DNA of 34,266 nucleotides, taken from NCBI GenBank assembly GCA_021372825.1, contig JAJFTR010000057.1:1-34266 (forward strand), written 5' to 3'. The notes below the pieces were generated by a model that made no database searches, was not told the origin of the DNA, and saw only the letters and a list, made by a program, of their open reading frames with translations. The stretch's first letter is position 1. Each line of letters opens with the position of its first letter. The translations under genes were made by a program, and so were the position numbers. Shown here piece by piece: positions 15,323-24,187 of this stretch. The DNA is from Actinomycetes bacterium (lineage in GTDB: Bacteria > Actinomycetota > Coriobacteriia > Anaerosomatales > Anaerosomataceae).

Positions 15323-16381
15323 GTGAGCACTGTCTGGGAACCCGGAGAGCACTACGCCGAGCCGGAGCGCCTGGTGGCTTCGGAGCTCACCGAGGACGAT
15401 CTTGAGATAGACCGGTCGTTACGCCCTCGTCAGCTCGTGGACTACCTGGGACAGTCCCGAGTGAAGGAGAACCTCGGCGTGCTGATCGAAGCTGCCCGCG
15501 GCAGAGGAGAACCGCTCGACCATATCCTTCTGTCGGGCCCTCCCGGGCTGGGCAAGACCACGCTCGCGGGGGTCATCGCCAATGAGCTGGGGGTGTCGAT
15601 CAAGACCACGAGTGGCCCCGCCATCGAGCGCACAGGGGATCTCGCGGCCATCCTCACCAACCTTCAGGAACGTGACGTGCTGTTCATCGACGAGATCCAC
15701 CGCCTGAACCGTGCGGTGGAAGAGATCCTATACCCCGCGATGGAGGACTTCGCCGTCGACCTCGTCATCGGCAAGGGACCTGCGGCACGGTCGCTGCGTC
15801 TGGAGCTGCCGCACTTCACGCTCGTCGGAGCGACGACGCGCACGGGACTGCTCACCGGTCCTTTGCGCGATCGCTTCGGCATGGCCTTCAGACTCGACTA
15901 CTACACGCCCTCGGAACTCGCGGACATCGTAAGGCGCAGCGCCTCGATACTGGGCGTCGAGGTTTCCGATGAGGGAGCCGAGGAGATCGCGCGCCGCTCT
16001 CGCGGTACCCCGCGACTCGCGAATCGTCTGCTCAAGCGCGTGCGAGACTACGCGCAGGTGCGCCACGATGGGACGGTGACGGAGGATATCGCCGCGGAGG
16101 CGCTTGCATTCTTCGAGGTGGACCATGTGGGGCTCGACCGGATGGACGTCTCGATCCTCGAGACTCTCGTGCACAAGTTCAGTGGTCGTCCGGTCGGTCT
16201 GGGAACACTCGCTGCGGCGGTGGGCGAAGAGCCCGATACGCTAGAAGACGTGTACGAGCCGTATCTTCTGCAGCTCGGCTTCATCGCTCGGACGCCGAAG
16301 GGACGCCAAGCGACCCCGCGAGCATACGAACATCTTGGGGTGGTGCGCCCAGAGGCAGCGGGCCAAGGTGGGCTGTTCTAG
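15323..16381 (+). CDS. ruvB: Holliday junction branch migration helicase RuvB
   Basis: A 352-residue AAA+ motor that drives branch migration as two hexameric rings around RuvA. Walker A is [14 protein letters not shown] (69-82) and Walker B is [12 protein letters not shown] (119-130). Sensor 1 lies in [10 protein letters not shown], followed by the arginine-finger segment GPLRDRFG. The winged-helix DNA-binding domain at the C-terminus includes [34 protein letters not shown] and [10 protein letters not shown]. The GTG start directly abuts the ruvA TAG stop. It is the last gene of the yebC-ruvCAB block; about 200 bases without a gene follow. Confidence 0.98.
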   Translation: MSTVWEPGEHYAEPERLVASELTEDDLEIDRSLRPRQLVDYLGQSRVKENLGVLIEAARGRGEPLDHILLSGPPGLGKTTLAGVIANELGVSIKTTSGPAIERTGDLAAILTNLQERDVLFIDEIHRLNRAVEEILYPAMEDFAVDLVIGKGPAARSLRLELPHFTLVGATTRTGLLTGPLRDRFGMAFRLDYYTPSELADIVRRSASILGVEVSDEGAEEIARRSRGTPRLANRLLKRVRDYAQVRHDGTVTEDIAAEALAFFEVDHVGLDRMDVSILETLVHKFSGRPVGLGTLAAAVGEEPDTLEDVYEPYLLQLGFIARTPKGRQATPRAYEHLGVVRPEAAGQGGLF

Positions 16382-16391
16382 GGACTCTTGG

Positions 16392-16421
16392 TTGCGGAGG
16401 CGCCCGATCGGGACACATACT
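16392..16421 (+). promoter_or_regulatory. Candidate promoter for the subtilase gene
   Basis: TTGCGG at 16392-16397 and CATACT at 16416-16421 are 18 bases apart, a moderate match. A leader of about 155 bases would precede the ATG at 16583. The region 16382-16582 holds no other gene. It was examined for a cyclic-di-GMP riboswitch, as found before some CWB2 adhesins, and none of the conserved blocks was seen. Confidence 0.35.
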
Positions 16422-16430
16422 GACGCAAGA

Positions 16431-16451
16431 GGGTGCGGATGCGCCGCACCC
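16431..16451 (+). other. GC-rich hairpin after ruvB
   Basis: GGGTGCGG at 16431-16438 pairs perfectly with CCGCACCC at 16444-16451 across a 5-base loop. No U-tract follows, so it is not a standard terminator. It would form in the leader of the subtilase mRNA if the promoter at 16392-16421 is correct. Confidence 0.45.
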
Positions 16452-16582
16452 ACCGGTACGGGTGTGATCGTTCAGGAGCAGCGCAGTCGCACGATCCGCG
16501 CCCCTCATCGATCGCATCGGCCCGGCTAGGTGAAGAGTGCCCGATGGGGTGCGCTCGTCTCACGAGAGAGGGGGTCGGGTCG

Positions 16583-19500
16583 ATGTCGGATCGTCCCAGC
16601 GCCTCGCGGAGATTGTGGAGCCTGTTGTTGTGTGTGTCGCTCATCGCGACCATGGCCGGGGTCCTGCCTGCCGCGGGAGTGCCACCGAAGACGCCTCCCG
16701 CAGCCGAAAAGCGAACAGCCAAGGTGACGTCGGGTTCGCTTGACGTGACGAGCCGGCGGCTCGATCCCAAGCTCGCCAAGGTCGTCGCGGCGGCCAGCAC
16801 CGAGAAGGCGAAAGCCGCCAGGGTCGACGTCGCGGTCCTGGTGACGAAAGGCGCTGGCGCCCCAAAGGCACTCCAGACACCGATCAAGCTCGGTCTCAAA
16901 GGCGATAGCGCGCACGACATCTACGCTGGTCGCGTCGCGGTGGGTTCACTGGTGAAGGTCGCGTCCGCTCGGGGTGTCGTGAAGGTGTACGACAACGGCA
17001 AGGAAGAGCCTCCCGTCCCTCCCGACGTGCCCAAGCCGAGCGCGCGGGAGCGGGCAGCACAGGCGTCGGAGGCGCGCGCGCGGATCGCCGCTACGCCGGC
17101 GAGCGTGCGTGAGTCCTTCGCCAAGCAGTTCGACGCGGAAGGCGTTCTCAGATCACGAACCGCCCGCTCTTCTAAGCAAGCCGTCTTGATCGGAGAAGAC
17201 TCGCTCACCTTCGACGGAGGCGCGGCGACTGGATGGTTCGATGTGAGCCCGGCCGGGCATAATGCCCAGGGCGCGTGGGACGACGGGTTCTTTGGTGAAG
17301 GTGTTCGTATCGCCGTAGCTGACGACAGCGTGGACTTCGCCCACCCGGACCTTCAGGGCACCCAGGCCGTCGTCGAGGACCCCGGGTCCCCCTACCAAGG
17401 CTGGCCAGAGGTCTTCGATCCCTTCTCGGCTCTTCTGTACGCTTACGATGTCTATTACGGAACGTCGTACGTGGCAGATGGCGCGACATGGTGGTCGGAC
17501 ACGAGCGCGGTCATCACCGCTGCCGATCCGGTCTTCGGCGAGCACACCTATGTTCTTCCGGGCACCAGTCTCTCGGGCACCTACCACATCGGCTACTTGT
17601 GGGAAGAGAACCTGGATGCATGGCTGTCTCCCGATGGCCAGTTCCCAGCGGTGCTCGTTGCCGACGAGCATACCGCTGGCGTCTACGACACGGTGTATGT
17701 GGACGTCGATTACGCGTATGACTTCTCGGTCCAGAAGCCCTGCACGATGGCGTCTCCCATCTCCTACGTCGACTACTGGGACTCGGAGGCGGATGACTAC
17801 GGCCAGGACGGATTCGCCGACCTCTCCGGTGGCATGGTGTACTGGATCGCCGATGGCGACCATCAGCCTCCGGGATTCGAGTTTCTGATCGGCGGGTCTG
17901 ATGATTCGGTCGCGCCGCCCGCCGGTGGGGAGATGGTCTGCTTCACTGGCGCGCTCAACTTGGACGAGAACCACGGCACGCTCTGCGCGAGCAACGTGGT
18001 GGGGCAGGGGATGATCGACGGTCATTCCGACCTCTACCAGGACGAGGGCGCGTATCCGCCCTTCAAGACGCCCGTCGGCGCCGGCGGTGGGATCGTTCAA
18101 GGAGCCGCGAAGAGCGGCGAGCTGGTGGCTGTCTCGGACATCTACTGGAACCACTTCACGTCCACCCTTCTTGCATATGACTACGCGGCGTTCGGAGCGG
18201 ACTACATCCCTGACACGGGGGATGAGCTCGATATCGTGTCGAACTCCTATGGCGAGTCAGATGACGACGGAGACGAGTGGGACTACCGGTCCCGATACAT
18301 CACCGATCTGAACACATCTTTCAACCCATACGTCTCGTTCCTGTTCTCCACCGGCAACGGTGCCCCGGGTTATGGCACGAACGCTCCTCCGACGGCCGCG
18401 ACGGCGATCGGCGTGGGCGCCTCGACCCAGTTCGGAGCTTGTGGCGGATGGGACTCGATCAGTGAGGCCGATCAGGTGAACATCGGCGACGTCATCCCCT
18501 GGTCGAACCGCGGGCCGTCGGCGGCGGGCCATACAGGGCCGGCGGTAGTGGCCGATGGCGCGTACTCGTCGGGTGCGATGGCGCTCAACCAAGGGAACTG
18601 GGATGGCTGGTGCTCGTGGATCATCTGGGGCGGCACCAGCAGGTCATGTCCGGTCGCCGCGGGCAATCTCGCGTTGGTTTATGAGGCTTTTGCCGAGGTC
18701 AATGGGCGCTACCCGACGTACTCAGAGGCGCGGTCACTCCTCATGAGCGGTGCTCGTGACCTGGACTACGACACGACAGTACAGGGCGCGGGCATGATCG
18801 ACTCCGGCCGGTCTGTGGATGTCATACTCGGGCAGGCAGGTGTGTCGCTCTCACCGAGCGTCTGGTACCCCGGGGATTATCGGGGCACGGAGTATGAGTC
18901 GTACGTGGATCTCGTGCACCCGGGTGAGACGGTGACGGACTCGTTCTCGATCAAGAACAACGGCAGCGCGCCGGTGGACGTGTCGATTGCGGATTCGTGG
19001 CATCAGGTATCGGCTGTCGTGACCATGTCCGTGACGCTCGACGGCACCCGTGAGAGCGGGTACGACTTCGATCGTCCCGACTACCTGCGCGACCTCACCT
19101 CTCTCGTCGATACATACGACCCCGATCTTATGGTCATCAAGGCGAGTGAGCCCTTCTCGGACTTCGCCCCCACAGGTGAGTTCACGACCGGTGCCACCAC
19201 GCACAACAAGGTGCGGCTCCTCGCGTACAACTGGAAGGACCAGAACAGCGACGCGAACCTGTGGACGGACACGAATGACAGTGGGTATGTCGATCCGGAT
19301 GAGATCGACGCTGGCGAGTACATGCGCTACACGTACGCGAACAACTTCGCCGACAGTCATGAGGTCCGAGTTCAGAACCCGAAGTCTCGGCATCTTGACG
19401 GCATCTTCTTGGGGCTGCAGCACGACTCCCGGGCGGACGCGGACAAGACGATGGTCGTCGAGCTTCGTGTCGAGATGTGGGACAAGGTCGATCACCCTTG

Positions 19501-22042
19501 GATATCGACCCCCGGTGGTCTGACAGTTCCGGCTCGAAGTTCGGGCACGTTCGACGCCACGTACGCCGTACCCACAGGCACGCGTCCCGGGTTTTACGAG
19601 GGCGAGCTTATCGTGGGCGCCGGCGGCCAGGAGACGATCATCCCTGTGCATGCCACCGTCGCTGCAAGCGGGGCCAATTTCTCCTTCGGGGCCGAGGATT
19701 TCGGCGTGGATGCGGTCGCCAGTGCGGTGGAAGAGCAGCTCGTCGGCACGCCACCGCTCATGGACAACAGTACGATCATGGGCTACCAGGACTGGCAGTG
19801 GCGTGCGGAATCAGGTGACTGGCGCTTCTACATGGCGGATGTCGTTGACGCCGCCTCCTTGCCCGAGGGCGCCACATGGCTTGTCAAAACATCGTGGCCG
19901 CAGGTCGGAGAAGAACAAGACATGCAGGCCGACAACGACACGCTGCTCTACGGATCCGAACGCGACGTCTTCACCGAGTACAACCCGGAGGTGTTCGGGC
20001 CAGGAGCGCTGGTGAAGAAGGGGGCGTCGTCGAACACGAACCTTGGGATGGGCCTTTGGACCTGGAAGACCAACACAGGCACGACGCAGGAGTGGGTGTC
20101 CGCGCCGCTGTCGGCGGGCTTGAACGAGATCATGCTCCACAACGTGGTGTGGCCCGGGGGCGTTCACGAGCTGCCCGTCTCGGGAGAGGCGGGAGTGGTG
20201 GGGGTGTCACCGACATCGTTCGAGATCGTCGACAGCGCGGACACCGGAAGCGAGGCACTCGAGTTCACGACCACCATGGACCTGACCGGGCTTGATGCTA
20301 TCGCCTACGGTTTGAGCCGTGTGTACGAATCGAACGAGCCGATCGCACAGGACGAAGACTGGTTCCACTCCGTGACGCTTGAGGACGCGGCGTACTTGGA
20401 GGTGAGCATCTCGGCTCTTGGTGAGTCGGACATCGATCTTTACGTCTACGAGTCGAATGGCGCTGGCGGGTGGGACCTGGTCGGCGCGTCCGAGACGAGT
20501 GGCGGCGACGAGTATGTGCGGATTGATGCGCCGGCGGACAACGACTATCTGATAGACGTGTACGGCTACAGCGTGAGTGATACGGACTACTTCGATGTCC
20601 GTATTGCGCACCCTATGGGGCGCGACCTCACAGTCACAGGTTTGCCAGCCGGCGGCGTATCTGCGGGCAGTGAGGTCCCTCTGGGACTCGACTGGGCCAA
20701 GGCGCGGCCCGCCCTTGCCGATCGAGAGGGGACGTTTGAAGGCGTGGTGTATGTCGGTCCCGTGGAAGCACCAGCAGCGATTGCGCTGCCGGTGACACTG
20801 CGTTACCCGTTCACTGTGGAGTGGACGACCCCGTCTGCGGCCGATCCCGCAAGCAGTCCGTACCCGACGATCGAGGTGCAGTTCTCCAAACGGCTGGATC
20901 AGACCACCCTCGACGAGACGACTCTTTATCTCACCGACGGGTCTGAGGTGGTGCCTGCAACGATCGCGTACGATGACGACACCGCACTCGTCACGCTCAC
21001 TCCGACCGAGCCTTTGGTCTCCGCGACGGAATACGCGATACAAGTCGATGGCCTGTGGTCGATCGATGGCGACGAGTTGGTGACATCACTGCCGTTCAGC
21101 ACGATAGAGTCGCTCACGCGCTCGATGGGAAGTGACCGCTACAAGACAGCGGTCGAGATCAGCCGAAACACCTTTGACTCGGCTGACGCGGTGGTGATCG
21201 CCACTGGCGCCGGATTCGCGGATGCGCTTGCGGCCTCGGGTCTTGCCGGGGCCGTGCATGCGCCCTTGCTGTTGACGAGCACGGCGTCGCTGCCGGCTTC
21301 CGTGACGGCCGAGATCGCCAGGCTCGGCGCGACGACCGCATACATCGTGGGTGGACGGGCCGCGGTGTCAGGTGACGTCGAGGACCAGATCGATGCGATA
21401 CCCGGCGTCGCTGTCGAGCGTGTGGCAGGGAACGACCGGTACGCGACCTCCGCGGTCGTCGCTCGCAAAGTCGAGGGGATCTACGGTGCGGACTTCGGCC
21501 GCCAGGCGTTTCTCGCGCGCGGGGATGACTTCGCCGATGCACTGGCGGTCTCGCCGTTCGCCTACCATGAGGGCATACCCGTGCTGCTCACTGCGACTTC
21601 GGCGCTTCCCGACGTCACGCGTGCGGCGATCGAGGACCTTGCGATCGAGGACGTGTGGGTTATCGGTGGAGAATCGGGGGTGTCTTCGGCGGTCGCCTAC
21701 AGCGTCGACGCGATGGCCGGCGTGAAAGTGCATCGTTTGGCGGGCTCTGACCGATATGAGACCGCACGAGCGGTCGCGGACAGGGCCACATCGGAGCGCT
21801 GGGGCGATTGGGGATACGTGGGCGTGGCGACCGGCACCGACTTCCCTGACGCGCTCGGCGGAGGGGTGGCTGCGGGTGTTCACGGAGGCATGTTGCTGAT
21901 GACGTCGCCCACGTCGCTGAGTCCGGCGACGATGGCGGTCATCGAGGATCACGCCGATGAGATCAGCCGAGTAGAGATCTTCGGAGGCACCAGTGCGGTC
22001 TCGCTCGCTGTGTCCAACGCGATAGCGGGACTGATCTGGTGA
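16583..22042 (+). CDS. Secreted S8 subtilase with PPC, Ig-like and three CWB2 repeats
   Basis: A 1,819-residue exported serine protease, probably anchored to the cell wall. The signal peptide is RRLWSLLLCVSLIATMAGV, ending near residue 31. The S8 catalytic residues are D247 (IAVADDSVDFAHPDL), H464 (ENHGTLCAS) and S686 (GGTSRSCPVAAG), with oxyanion N592 (FSTGNGAPG). The Asp motif reads D-D-S rather than the usual D-[S/T]-G. About 217 residues separate Asp and His, far more than in subtilisin; this insert recalls pyrolysin and tripeptidyl-peptidase II-like subtilases. Next come beta-rich regions, a PPC-like domain (about 1245-1343) and a Big_5/SbsA Ig-like domain (about 1411-1508). The C-terminus has three CWB2 repeats starting near 1514, 1612 and 1717, each opening with an (A)GxDRY motif. 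In clostridia three CWB2 modules bind secondary wall polymer. The ATG at 16583 has a GAGAGGGGG-type site; the open frame upstream lacks a signal peptide. Confidence 0.95.
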   Translation: MSDRPSASRRLWSLLLCVSLIATMAGVLPAAGVPPKTPPAAEKRTAKVTSGSLDVTSRRLDPKLAKVVAAASTEKAKAARVDVAVLVTKGAGAPKALQTPIKLGLKGDSAHDIYAGRVAVGSLVKVASARGVVKVYDNGKEEPPVPPDVPKPSARERAAQASEARARIAATPASVRESFAKQFDAEGVLRSRTARSSKQAVLIGEDSLTFDGGAATGWFDVSPAGHNAQGAWDDGFFGEGVRIAVADDSVDFAHPDLQGTQAVVEDPGSPYQGWPEVFDPFSALLYAYDVYYGTSYVADGATWWSDTSAVITAADPVFGEHTYVLPGTSLSGTYHIGYLWEENLDAWLSPDGQFPAVLVADEHTAGVYDTVYVDVDYAYDFSVQKPCTMASPISYVDYWDSEADDYGQDGFADLSGGMVYWIADGDHQPPGFEFLIGGSDDSVAPPAGGEMVCFTGALNLDENHGTLCASNVVGQGMIDGHSDLYQDEGAYPPFKTPVGAGGGIVQGAAKSGELVAVSDIYWNHFTSTLLAYDYAAFGADYIPDTGDELDIVSNSYGESDDDGDEWDYRSRYITDLNTSFNPYVSFLFSTGNGAPGYGTNAPPTAATAIGVGASTQFGACGGWDSISEADQVNIGDVIPWSNRGPSAAGHTGPAVVADGAYSSGAMALNQGNWDGWCSWIIWGGTSRSCPVAAGNLALVYEAFAEVNGRYPTYSEARSLLMSGARDLDYDTTVQGAGMIDSGRSVDVILGQAGVSLSPSVWYPGDYRGTEYESYVDLVHPGETVTDSFSIKNNGSAPVDVSIADSWHQVSAVVTMSVTLDGTRESGYDFDRPDYLRDLTSLVDTYDPDLMVIKASEPFSDFAPTGEFTTGATTHNKVRLLAYNWKDQNSDANLWTDTNDSGYVDPDEIDAGEYMRYTYANNFADSHEVRVQNPKSRHLDGIFLGLQHDSRADADKTMVVELRVEMWDKVDHPWISTPGGLTVPARSSGTFDATYAVPTGTRPGFYEGELIVGAGGQETIIPVHATVAASGANFSFGAEDFGVDAVASAVEEQLVGTPPLMDNSTIMGYQDWQWRAESGDWRFYMADVVDAASLPEGATWLVKTSWPQVGEEQDMQADNDTLLYGSERDVFTEYNPEVFGPGALVKKGASSNTNLGMGLWTWKTNTGTTQEWVSAPLSAGLNEIMLHNVVWPGGVHELPVSGEAGVVGVSPTSFEIVDSADTGSEALEFTTTMDLTGLDAIAYGLSRVYESNEPIAQDEDWFHSVTLEDAAYLEVSISALGESDIDLYVYESNGAGGWDLVGASETSGGDEYVRIDAPADNDYLIDVYGYSVSDTDYFDVRIAHPMGRDLTVTGLPAGGVSAGSEVPLGLDWAKARPALADREGTFEGVVYVGPVEAPAAIALPVTLRYPFTVEWTTPSAADPASSPYPTIEVQFSKRLDQTTLDETTLYLTDGSEVVPATIAYDDDTALVTLTPTEPLVSATEYAIQVDGLWSIDGDELVTSLPFSTIESLTRSMGSDRYKTAVEISRNTFDSADAVVIATGAGFADALAASGLAGAVHAPLLLTSTASLPASVTAEIARLGATTAYIVGGRAAVSGDVEDQIDAIPGVAVERVAGNDRYATSAVVARKVEGIYGADFGRQAFLARGDDFADALAVSPFAYHEGIPVLLTATSALPDVTRAAIEDLAIEDVWVIGGESGVSSAVAYSVDAMAGVKVHRLAGSDRYETARAVADRATSERWGDWGYVGVATGTDFPDALGGGVAAGVHGGMLLMTSPTSLSPATMAVIEDHADEISRVEIFGGTSAVSLAVSNAIAGLIW

Positions 22043-22055
22043 CGGAGCGCGCGTG

Positions 22056-22087
22056 AACAAGGGCGCCTGGTTGCAGGCGCCCTTGTT
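22056..22087 (+). terminator. Strong hairpin terminator after the subtilase gene
   Basis: A perfect 14-bp stem pairs 22056-22069 (AACAAGGGCGCCTG) with 22074-22087 across a 4-base loop and is followed by TGTTGGG. The T-run is short, but the stem strength and position, 14 bases after the stop and between convergent genes, suggest termination. It may act in both directions. Confidence 0.82.
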
Positions 22088-22113
22088 TGTTGGGTGACTA
22101 GGACCCGGGTCTG

Positions 22114-22461
22114 CTAGACGGTGACCTCGGCGGCCCACAGCCCGTGGAGGTTGCAGTGTGCGACCGCACGGAGGACCGTTCCGGCGTCGAGCGCGGTCTT
22201 CACGGACACGGTCGGGGCCGTTGCAACCGGCGAAAGGTCGAAGCGTGCCACGGGCGCATCGTTCGCGAGCAGCTCGATCCATGTGATGTAGTGGTCCGGC
22301 TGATTGGGATGTGGGACGTCCCAGCCTACTGTGACGGTCACAACGAGCGTATCGCCTGCTGTGTCGAGGTCGATGTGCGGGGTATGCTTCTTCTCGAAGT
22401 CTCCCGCGGCGTCCAGGTCGGCGACGAGGTTGACCGGTGCGAGTATCGGCGCATCTGACAT
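22114..22461 (-). CDS. Class II superoxide reductase (neelaredoxin-type)
   Basis: A 115-residue desulfoferrodoxin-fold protein made only of the Fe(His)4Cys domain, without the rubredoxin-like N-terminal domain of class I. It reduces superoxide to hydrogen peroxide in anaerobes and microaerobes. Likely ligands are H26 (EKKHTPHI), H51 and H57 (PHPNQPDHYITWIEL), C103 and H106 (AHCNLHGLW). The 51/57 and 103/106 spacings equal those of the Pyrococcus enzyme. K25 sits in the position of the catalytic Lys, while the Glu ligand (E23) is one residue further from H26 than in the usual E-K-H motif. The ATG has an AAGGAGA ribosome site. The frame remains open upstream across the isochorismatase gene, but that is antisense. 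It is divergent from the hydrolase. Confidence 0.92.
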   Translation of the reverse strand: MSDAPILAPVNLVADLDAAGDFEKKHTPHIDLDTAGDTLVVTVTVGWDVPHPNQPDHYITWIELLANDAPVARFDLSPVATAPTVSVKTALDAGTVLRAVAHCNLHGLWAAEVTV

Positions 22462-22548
22462 GTCTGTCTCCTTGTTCTCGGGGCATGTTCGCGCACCGCG
22501 AGGCGGCGCAAGAGGTACATACCCATCTAGGCTGCGAGAGGAGAAGAA

Positions 22549-23124
22549 GTGAGCGATCATGGCACGCACACCATCGAGCGCGAAGACGCCGTCCTCGTGC
22601 TGATCGATGTGCAGGACAGACTCGCCGCAGCCATGCCGCGTCGAGCCGAGGTGGTCGCCTCGGCCCGGTTCCTGCTTCGTACAGCGGAGCTTCTCGGCAT
22701 TCCCCGGATCGTGACGCGGCAGTACCCACGCGGGCTCGGTCCGGTCGTCCCCGAACTTGCGGACCTGCTCGCCGAGGCGGCCATCGACAAGCTGGCTTTC
22801 GATTGCACTGCCGAGAAGGGATTCACGGACGCGCTCGAACACACGCGCAAGCGCCAGGTCGTCGTGGCGGGTATGGAAACGCACATCTGCGTCGCACAGA
22901 CGACGCTGTCGCTCCTGGACAGGGGGTACCGCGTGCACGTCGTGGCCGACGCCGTGTGTTCGCGTCGCGACTCCGACAACGACATAGCGCTTGAGCGCAT
23001 GCGTGCCGCGGGTGCGGAGGTGACGACTGCGGAGGCGGTGCTCTACGAGGCGCTGCGGGTCGCGGGGACTGCTGATTTCAGGGCAGCTCTCGAGCTCGTG
23101 AAAGAACGCGGTACAGGGTCCTGA
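22549..23124 (+). CDS. Isochorismatase-like cysteine hydrolase
   Basis: A 191-residue member of the isochorismatase superfamily of cysteine hydrolases. The triad is visible as D20 (LVLIDVQDRL), K81 (IDKLAFDC) and C114 (GMETHICVAQTTL). The ETHICV form, with Cys in the active position, indicates a working hydrolase like YcaC or nicotinamidase relatives, but not specifically PncA. The VVADAVCSRRDSDNDIALERM segment follows as in the family. The substrate cannot be assigned. The GTG has a strong GAGAGGAGAAG ribosome site. It is divergent from the superoxide reductase gene, with 87 bases between starts, and upstream of folD. Confidence 0.93.
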   Translation: MSDHGTHTIEREDAVLVLIDVQDRLAAAMPRRAEVVASARFLLRTAELLGIPRIVTRQYPRGLGPVVPELADLLAEAAIDKLAFDCTAEKGFTDALEHTRKRQVVVAGMETHICVAQTTLSLLDRGYRVHVVADAVCSRRDSDNDIALERMRAAGAEVTTAEAVLYEALRVAGTADFRAALELVKERGTGS

Positions 23125-23150
23125 CGGGCAGCCGTGTGACGGGGTAGACT
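23121..23150 (+). promoter_or_regulatory. Predicted folD promoter
   Basis: CTGACG at 23121-23126 and TAGACT at 23145-23150 are 18 bases apart. The -35 overlaps the stop codon of the hydrolase gene. The predicted leader to the GTG at 23282 is about 125 bases, and no known RNA motif was seen in it. Confidence 0.55.
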
Positions 23151-23281
23151 GAAGCACCGCGTCAGCCTGCGCCTTCAGAAGAGTGTCAGGTCCGTGCGCG
23201 GTCCTGCGAGAGGAACAGGCGATCCGCGCGATGGGTGCGCCGTCGCGTCGCCTTACGGCGGGAGCAGAAGGGAGAGCGCCA

Positions 23282-24133
23282 GTGGCAGGTGTGATCATCG
23301 ATGGCAAGAAGGTCGCCTCACAAGTCCGGGCGCGAGTAGCCGAGCAGGTCCGGGAGCTCGTGGCCCTCGGTGTGACGCCCGGTCTCGCCGTCGTGCTCGT
23401 GGGCGACGACCCCGCATCTCAGTCGTACGTGAACATGAAGGAGCGCGACTGCAGGGAAGTGGGGATCCGCTCGTTCGACACGAGGTTGACCGCGCGCACC
23501 AGCCAATCCGAGCTCGAAGAAGTGATCGACCGCTTCAACGCCGACCCAGACGTGCACGGCATCTTGCTGCAGCTGCCACTCCCCGCGGGTCTCGACGCGG
23601 AGTCCGCTATCGCGCGTATCTCGGCGGACAAAGACGTCGATGGCTTCCACCCGATGAGCATCGGGAGGCTCGTCCGCGGCTTGCCGGCGCCTCACGCCTG
23701 CACCCCGGAAGGCGTGATGGAGCTCTTGAGGGCCTATGATATCGACCCAGCGGGTAAGCGTGCCGTGGTCGTGGGGCGTTCGGTCCTTGTCGGCAAGCCG
23801 ATGGCGCTCTTGCTCATCGAGGCGAACGCGACAGTCACCGTATGCCATTCGCGCACACGCGACCTGACGGCGGTGTGCCGGGAGGCGGACATCCTGGTGG
23901 CCGCGATCGGGCGACCCGAGATGATCGACGAGAGGTATGTCAAGCCAGGCGCGGTGGTGATCGATGTCGGCATCAACCGCGTCGAGCGCGGGATGGTGGG
24001 CGATGTCGCGTTCGACCGGGTCGCCCCGATCGCCTCGGCCATCACGCCTGTGCCAGGCGGCGTAGGACCGATGACCCGGGCGATCCTCATGGTGAACACC
24101 GTCGACGCCGCGCAGGCAGCCGCTCGAAGATAG
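23282..24133 (+). CDS. folD: Bifunctional methylenetetrahydrofolate dehydrogenase/cyclohydrolase FolD
   Basis: A 283-residue FolD, which interconverts 5,10-methylene-, 5,10-methenyl- and 10-formyl-tetrahydrofolate using NADP. The catalytic K53 is in the YVxxK motif ([12 protein letters not shown], 47-57). [10 protein letters not shown] and [13 protein letters not shown] line the folate site. The Rossmann segment [18 protein letters not shown] and the C-terminal [15 protein letters not shown] motif (near 260) complete the match. The GTG at 23282 has GAAGGGAGAG upstream and gives the standard N-terminus and length. An earlier in-frame start at 23183 would add 33 residues unlike the family. Confidence 0.97.
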   Translation: MAGVIIDGKKVASQVRARVAEQVRELVALGVTPGLAVVLVGDDPASQSYVNMKERDCREVGIRSFDTRLTARTSQSELEEVIDRFNADPDVHGILLQLPLPAGLDAESAIARISADKDVDGFHPMSIGRLVRGLPAPHACTPEGVMELLRAYDIDPAGKRAVVVGRSVLVGKPMALLLIEANATVTVCHSRTRDLTAVCREADILVAAIGRPEMIDERYVKPGAVVIDVGINRVERGMVGDVAFDRVAPIASAITPVPGGVGPMTRAILMVNTVDAAQAAARR

Positions 24134-24135
24134 GG

Positions 24136-24141
24136 TACAAT
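24136..24141 (+). promoter_or_regulatory. Candidate -10 element for the membrane-anchored protein gene
   Basis: TACAAT lies 2 bases after the folD stop codon. The -35 region is poor. It is listed because it bears on the choice of start: a transcript beginning near 24148 would exclude the ATG at 24140 and favour the one at 24188. Confidence 0.4.
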
Positions 24142-24187
24142 GCGCCGGACGACGAATGCCCCCGATCCCGTGGTAGGTGGTCAGGTG

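Noticed and set aside
16382-16582. Cyclic-di-GMP riboswitch before the CWB2 protein
   Set aside because: The conserved core blocks of type I and type II were not seen; only a simple GC hairpin is present.
22114-23307. 397-residue reading of the superoxide reductase frame
   Set aside because: The extension is antisense to the isochorismatase-like gene. The ATG at 22461 with AAGGAGA gives a complete class II enzyme.
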